The translations under genes were made by a program, and so were the position numbers. A stretch of 11,453 nt of DNA, taken from positions 1 to 11,453 of the forward strand of contig JABYQS010000905.1 in assembly GCA_022592435.1 (NCBI GenBank), written 5' to 3'. Below the pieces are notes generated by a model. It did not search any database and had not been told where the DNA came from. It worked only from the letters and a program-made list of their open reading frames with translations. This DNA comes from Cerioporus squamosus (lineage: Eukaryota; Basidiomycota; Agaricomycetes; Polyporales; Polyporaceae). The stretch's first letter is position 1, and every line of letters begins with the position of its first letter. This document shows positions 8,048-11,453 of the stretch, one piece after another.

Positions 8048-8192
8048 GCTGCGAGGGGAGGTGCTGGGGGACGGGCATCGTCTTGTTCAATGTTCTTGCC
8101 GTCGAGTGCTCGCTGCTCGCCGTTCTCTCGTGCCGTGCACCTCGCTCTGAGTCGCTCGCTGTGTTCGTGAGCCCGGCCGGGTCGTTCTGAGC

Positions 8193-8550
8193 ATGGTGCG
8201 TGTCGTCGTTGTGCTCACCCTGTTCCGCGTACTGACTGGGACGCTGTCTAGCGGGCCCGACAAGCCATGCGGATGCACGCCGGCGCTGCTGAAATTCGGT
8301 GAGTTTGATTCTGCACGCCATCGAGTATTCTGCTGACGGCCTCGGTCAGTGCAGAGCAAGATATACATTGACGGGATGGAGATCTTACCGTACCGTATGC
8401 TTCCTAGTCGTGCTCGCCGTGCTGAGTGTGCTCACTGTCGTGCTCGATAGTGACGAGCTACTGATGCTGCCGCGCGTCCCGGCTGGGCAATCACGTCCGT
8501 GGAATTGCTGTGAGTGCTTGCGGCTTCATCGTCGTCAACTCCTGCGTTGA
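8193..8550 (+). CDS. Candidate small membrane or secreted protein with intron(s)
   Basis: The ATG at 8193 opens a hydrophobic start (MVRVVVVLTLFRVLTGTL) that could be a signal anchor, followed by a Cys-rich bit (KPCGCTP). A clear intron follows at 8299-8354 (GTGAGT ... cggtcagtgcag). Using that acceptor the frame stops after five codons (about 40 aa). Using the AG two bases further on (8355-8356) gives 99 aa with a second hydrophobic helix (TVCFLVVLAVLSVLTVVL) and TGA at 8548-8550. Further intron-like signals lie at 8390-8450 and 8510-8563, so other exon structures are possible. No family recognised. The introns look genuine; the protein model does not rise above tentative. Confidence 0.3.
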
Positions 8551-9449
8551 TTCTGTTTGCCAGAACGCCAGCGCGTAGAACTGAAGAAGCACGAACCTCT
8601 GACGTCTGTCTGTGGGACGGCAACTGAGTGGACGAGGGTGCGGGATTGTCGCGAGGCTGGGAGTCGGTGCGGACGGAGTGGTCTCCGGTGTTCGGCGCGC
8701 CTTCTCAGAATCCCGTTCACGTCTGTATGCTAACGGTAACGCTCTGTAGAATGCCCGAAAGCCGGTCGAGCCAGTCGATGAGTGCGAGGGAGCAAGCCGG
8801 CGATACTGCATGGTGAGCACCAGACCGGACTAGCGCGGCGACGTCGGACAGGCACAGAGACAAGGAGAATGATGTATTGCAGCTATCTGCGGACACGCGG
8901 GGATGCTAGACGGGCACGGCGCAGAGAGGGATGGACCGTCGAAGGGGGACGGCGGTAGCACAGTAGACGGAAACGCGTACCTTGCATGCATATACGGGAC
9001 ACACGGTCTTGAACGGCGCTCCTGTGAGCGGGATCGCATCTGCGGCAAGTCAAGGCACGGGTGACGCACTGGAGAGCTTGCAGTTGACGGCCAGCACGCG
9101 CGGCGACAGAGCGACAGACGGTCCAGCGAGAGAGAGCGCATGAGCGCAGACGTCAGCCAGGGAGCGCGCAGACGCGTCGGGCGATCGCGGCCACGACTGC
9201 CGTATATGGACATCCTCGGCGCTGCGGAACGGATATCGCGCCCTCTGCGGAGCTTCGGCGAGTGCACACTCCATGGGCGTCGAGAGTGACAGGCCAGCGC
9301 CCGCAGCCAGCCTCTACGGCGCACAGGCTCTGCTGGATAGACCCCCGACGCTCCTCCTCGACGCCTCTCACTCCTGCCACCCATTCCCTACGCCCCGCCC
9401 ACAGCTCCCCGCGACACCGACTACCGACGTCACCGGCCCGACCCCGGCG
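8551..9449. other. Intergenic region upstream of the GT15 5' exons
   Basis: No supported gene. A minus-strand frame of 184 codons (8830-9384) is rich in R, S and P, with no motif and no splice context. The + strand just before 9450 is C-rich and pyrimidine-rich (about 9345-9445), consistent with a fungal 5' leader. A TATA-like gcatatac is at about 8990, too far away to assign. Confidence 0.5.
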
Positions 9450-9882
9450 ATGGCGCTCAAGCTGACGACGACGAGCCGCTACGTGCTCCTCGTCCTCGTC
9501 ATCATCGTCAGTCGCCCTCTCTTGGCATCCGCCCGGACACTCACCCACGCCCTTCGCAGATCGGCCTGCACTCGATCCTCAGCTTCACACACGCAGACTA
9601 CGGCCGCGCCACCTCGTTCAAGCACATCGCCTCCCAGCTCTCCTGGGGCTCCCCCTCCTCCGACGCCGTCCCCGACGAGTACTATGTCCTCGACCCCGAC
9701 ACGAACCATCCGGACACGCTCCTCAGTCGCCGCGCGAACGCCACCATCCTCATGCTCGCCCGCAACTCCGACGTGGACAACGCTGTGCGGAGCGCACGCA
9801 GGCTGGAGGACAGGTTCAACAAGAAGTTTGGCTATCCGTGGGTGTTCTTGAACGAGGAGCCGTTCTCGGACGAGTTCAAAAC
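9450..9882 (+). CDS. GT15 family alpha-1,2-mannosyltransferase (KRE2/MNT1/KTR-like), N-terminal exons
   Basis: Two exons, 9450-9506 and 9560-9882, split by a 53 nt intron (GTCAGT donor, actcac branch region, CTTCGCAG acceptor). The ATG at 9450 starts 19 residues (MALKLTTTSRYVLLVLVII) and the join continues IGLHSILSFTHADYGR. This gives a short cytoplasmic tail, one membrane span (residues about 11-26) and a lumenal stem: the type II Golgi layout of the family. Catalytic-domain sequence then begins: ANATILMLARNSDVDNAV, RRLEDRFNKKFGYPWVFLN, EEPFSDEF. Exon 2 ends two bases into a codon at a GTGAGC donor. The exon that should follow in this family is exactly what opens at 487: AC plus A gives T, then RVSNVINGEV. 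No such exon is visible in the 1.57 kb downstream. Joined to 487-1526 the protein would be about 388 aa, a normal family size. No frameshift is seen in this half. Confidence 0.85.
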
Positions 9883-10035
9883 GTGAGCGGTCGTCTCTTT
9901 CCCACTCTTCCTCTCCGTCTCTTCCTTCGCGGAGCTGTCGCTCTTCTCGCGCATTCATAACCCAAGAGCGGACTGTGGACCACGCCATCTGCACCCGCGT
10001 TCGTCGCTGCGCCTACAGGTACATCGGAAGCAGTG

Positions 10036-10055
10036 CTGTAACGGTACTGTAACGG
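10036..10055. repeat. 11 bp direct duplication within the first tandem unit
   Basis: CTGTAACGG occurs at 10036 and 10047. The homologous place in the second unit (about 10852) has a single CTGTGACGG, so this is a local duplication in the first unit. Confidence 0.75.
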
Positions 10056-11198
10056 CATGTCTGTATGGATGCCATCCGCGTACCCATGACGTCCCCCTGG
10101 TTCCTCGCGCATCTATGCGACGCTTTTGGCGTACGTAGCACTGCGTAGTCCAGGGCGCTGGCCTCAGTCAGGGCGGCGACGAACATCCGCGACCAGAGCT
10201 GCGTGTGTCCTTCTCTTTCCCCCACCGAGTTGTGTTGCTGAGTCCTCCGTGATTCATGGGAGGACTACCTCTACGCCTGGCGTTCGCGGTCATCATCCAT
10301 TCGGGGTCCGTCGTACCTGCGCGACGCCGTACTGAACTGATCCAGTTCGAATCTGTCCGCTGTGAGCAGATAGAGCAGATTACGGGCTCTGGTCGTATGT
10401 GGTATCCGCATGTCGAAACGCGCGCAGGGTACCGGACCAGTGTCGGTCCCAAATTCTTCTTACTGGAGACTTTGCTCCTCAAGTACTGTCGCTCAGCGTG
10501 AAAAGGTCCAGAGCATTGGGCACGCGCGACTGCTACCGATCGCCCCGTTCTGAGTTTCCGTTCACAGGTGTCTCGCATCCTCCTTCCTCTGCTTTGTCGT
10601 CGTGATTTAGCGGATTTCTGGCTGCACCTGCCGCTCCGTGGCACATGGGCACAGTGCGCGGTAGCCTTCACCGAACGCGAGCATGTGGCGCAGCCGCTGG
10701 GCCTATGTAGCCAGCTCTCGGCGCTGGTTTGCCAGGGATTGTCCCGGGGCGTATCTTCGCGGAGCCGTCGTGCCCTTGCCTCGGTCTTGAATCATGAGAG
10801 GAATCTACCATGGTTCCCCGTCCGCGGCGCCAACAGCTACATCGGCACCAGTACTGTGACGGCATGTCAGTACGGATGCCAGCACGTCCGCTCACATCTC
10901 GACATCGTTCCTCGCACCTACGCGACGCGGCCCTGCGCAGCCCAGGGGTGCTGTTCATGGGCACGAGCAGCGCACGGGAACGTGACAGGGATCTCGTGTG
11001 CCGTCCGCATGTGGGCCGCTTCGCCAAGTCCTTCAAGGCCGGTCCGGGACTCGAGGGTTTCATCGCACACTGGCAACCTGCGTAGCGACGAGTATTGTGT
11101 GTCCTGTTACTCGTTACTCGGTCTCTGTCTCTCCCATCCTGTCATCCAGCTTCCGCTGGTTCTCGGTCCATGAGAGAGATCGTTACCGCGCCTTCGGT

Positions 11199-11220
11199 AC
11201 CCCGTGTTTTACCACGGGGT
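11199..11220. other. Perfect 8 bp inverted repeat (hairpin) with 6 nt loop
   Basis: ACCCCGTG, loop TTTTAC, CACGGGGT. The arms pair perfectly and are GC-rich. No T-run or gene end is next to it, so no terminator role is claimed. Confidence 0.6.
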
Positions 11221-11453
11221 CGAAAACAACCATTGGTCGGAGGCCGTGACCTTCTTCGCGCATGTACATCCACGGCCTGCGCAGTCCGGAGCGCATCGGC
11301 GAAGTGAGGGGCGATCCGGACCTGCGTTGGACTTGCGTGCTAGAGCTGTGGCGGAAGCGGGCTCCAGGGGATCGGGAGCGCGAGACTAGTCCCCGATGTT
11401 CGTGGTGTGTGAGAAGACGTGCGCATCGACGCAGGCCACAGCCAGTCCCAGAG

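Larger units (their letters stand above)
9883..11453. repeat. Unclosed GT15 intron containing an imperfect ~820-830 bp tandem repeat
   Basis: After the GTGAGC donor at 9883 no continuing exon is found. CTTCGCGGAGC(T/C)GTCG at about 9925 recurs at about 10755. ACATCGG followed by a ~100 nt match occurs at 10021 and 10839 (CGGCATGTC.GTA.GGATGCCA, then TTCCTCGC....TA.GCGACGC). ACTGCGTAGTCCAGGGCG at about 10140 matches CCTGCGCAGCCCAGGGGTG at about 10930. Several differences are C in the second copy and T in the first. The second unit is cut by the window end. Frames on either strand are short; one + frame (about 10340-10501, with TGSGRMWYPHVETRAG) looks slightly protein-like but is not supported otherwise. 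Confidence 0.55.

Noticed and set aside
8830..9384. 184-codon minus-strand ORF upstream of the GT15 5' exons
   Set aside because: Low-complexity R/S/P composition, no motif, and it overlaps the expected promoter of the + strand gene.
1..11453. tRNA, rRNA, CRISPR array, bacterial operon, transposase or reverse transcriptase
   Set aside because: No cloverleaf, repeat-spacer pattern, Shine-Dalgarno-led gene series, or DDE/RT motif was seen. TTCGAAT-like words at about 6560 and 10346 are not in a tRNA context.

Overview
The window looks like nuclear DNA of a filamentous basidiomycete, probably an agaricomycete. It is GC-rich, and its recognisable genes are cut by many 50-76 nt introns with GTG/GTA donors, CTRAY-like branch points and CAG/TAG acceptors. 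The only family I can name with confidence is the fungal-specific GT15 (KRE2/MNT1/KTR) alpha-1,2-mannosyltransferase, a type II Golgi enzyme of protein mannosylation. Nothing here suggests a bacterium, virus or organelle.

Layout. The + strand at 487-1526 carries the C-terminal exons (six) of a GT15 gene, with three single-base indels relative to the reading frame. The + strand at 9450-9882 carries the N-terminal two exons of a GT15 gene: membrane anchor plus the start of the catalytic domain. The two parts are in swapped order. If the donor at 9882/9883 were joined to the acceptor at 486/487, the codon phase and protein sequence would continue perfectly. So the window is either the end of one paralogue and the start of the next, or one unit of a tandem or rearranged locus.

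Between them, 1.9-6.7 kb holds minus-strand, intron-bearing material of unrecognised families. From right to left on the minus strand these are: a duplicated exon-intron unit (6270-6740), two small spliced candidates (5936-6315 and 5407-5750), a weak ORF (4981-5319), a well-supported two-exon gene with a TATA box (4004-4760), and a decayed multi-exon gene (1897-3860). The last contains a striking tandem array of about 200 bp exon+intron modules. A 17 bp minisatellite lies just beyond the GT15 stop, in the tail-to-tail gap.

6741-8030 is very GC-rich and full of short-period repeats, with no credible gene. A possible small + strand membrane-protein gene follows (8193-8550), then about 900 bp of upstream flank for the GT15 5' exons. 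After 9882 the expected short intron does not close. Instead there is an imperfect tandem repeat of about 820-830 bp running to the window end, part of which resembles the flank at 60-155 upstream of the C-terminal exons.

The genes do not form an operon or an evident pathway. The theme is one housekeeping glycosyltransferase locus interrupted by repeat expansion, with repeat-rich, partly decayed genes of unknown function between its two parts. Exon joins were worked out by eye from splice signals and reading frame, with no alignment or transcript data.
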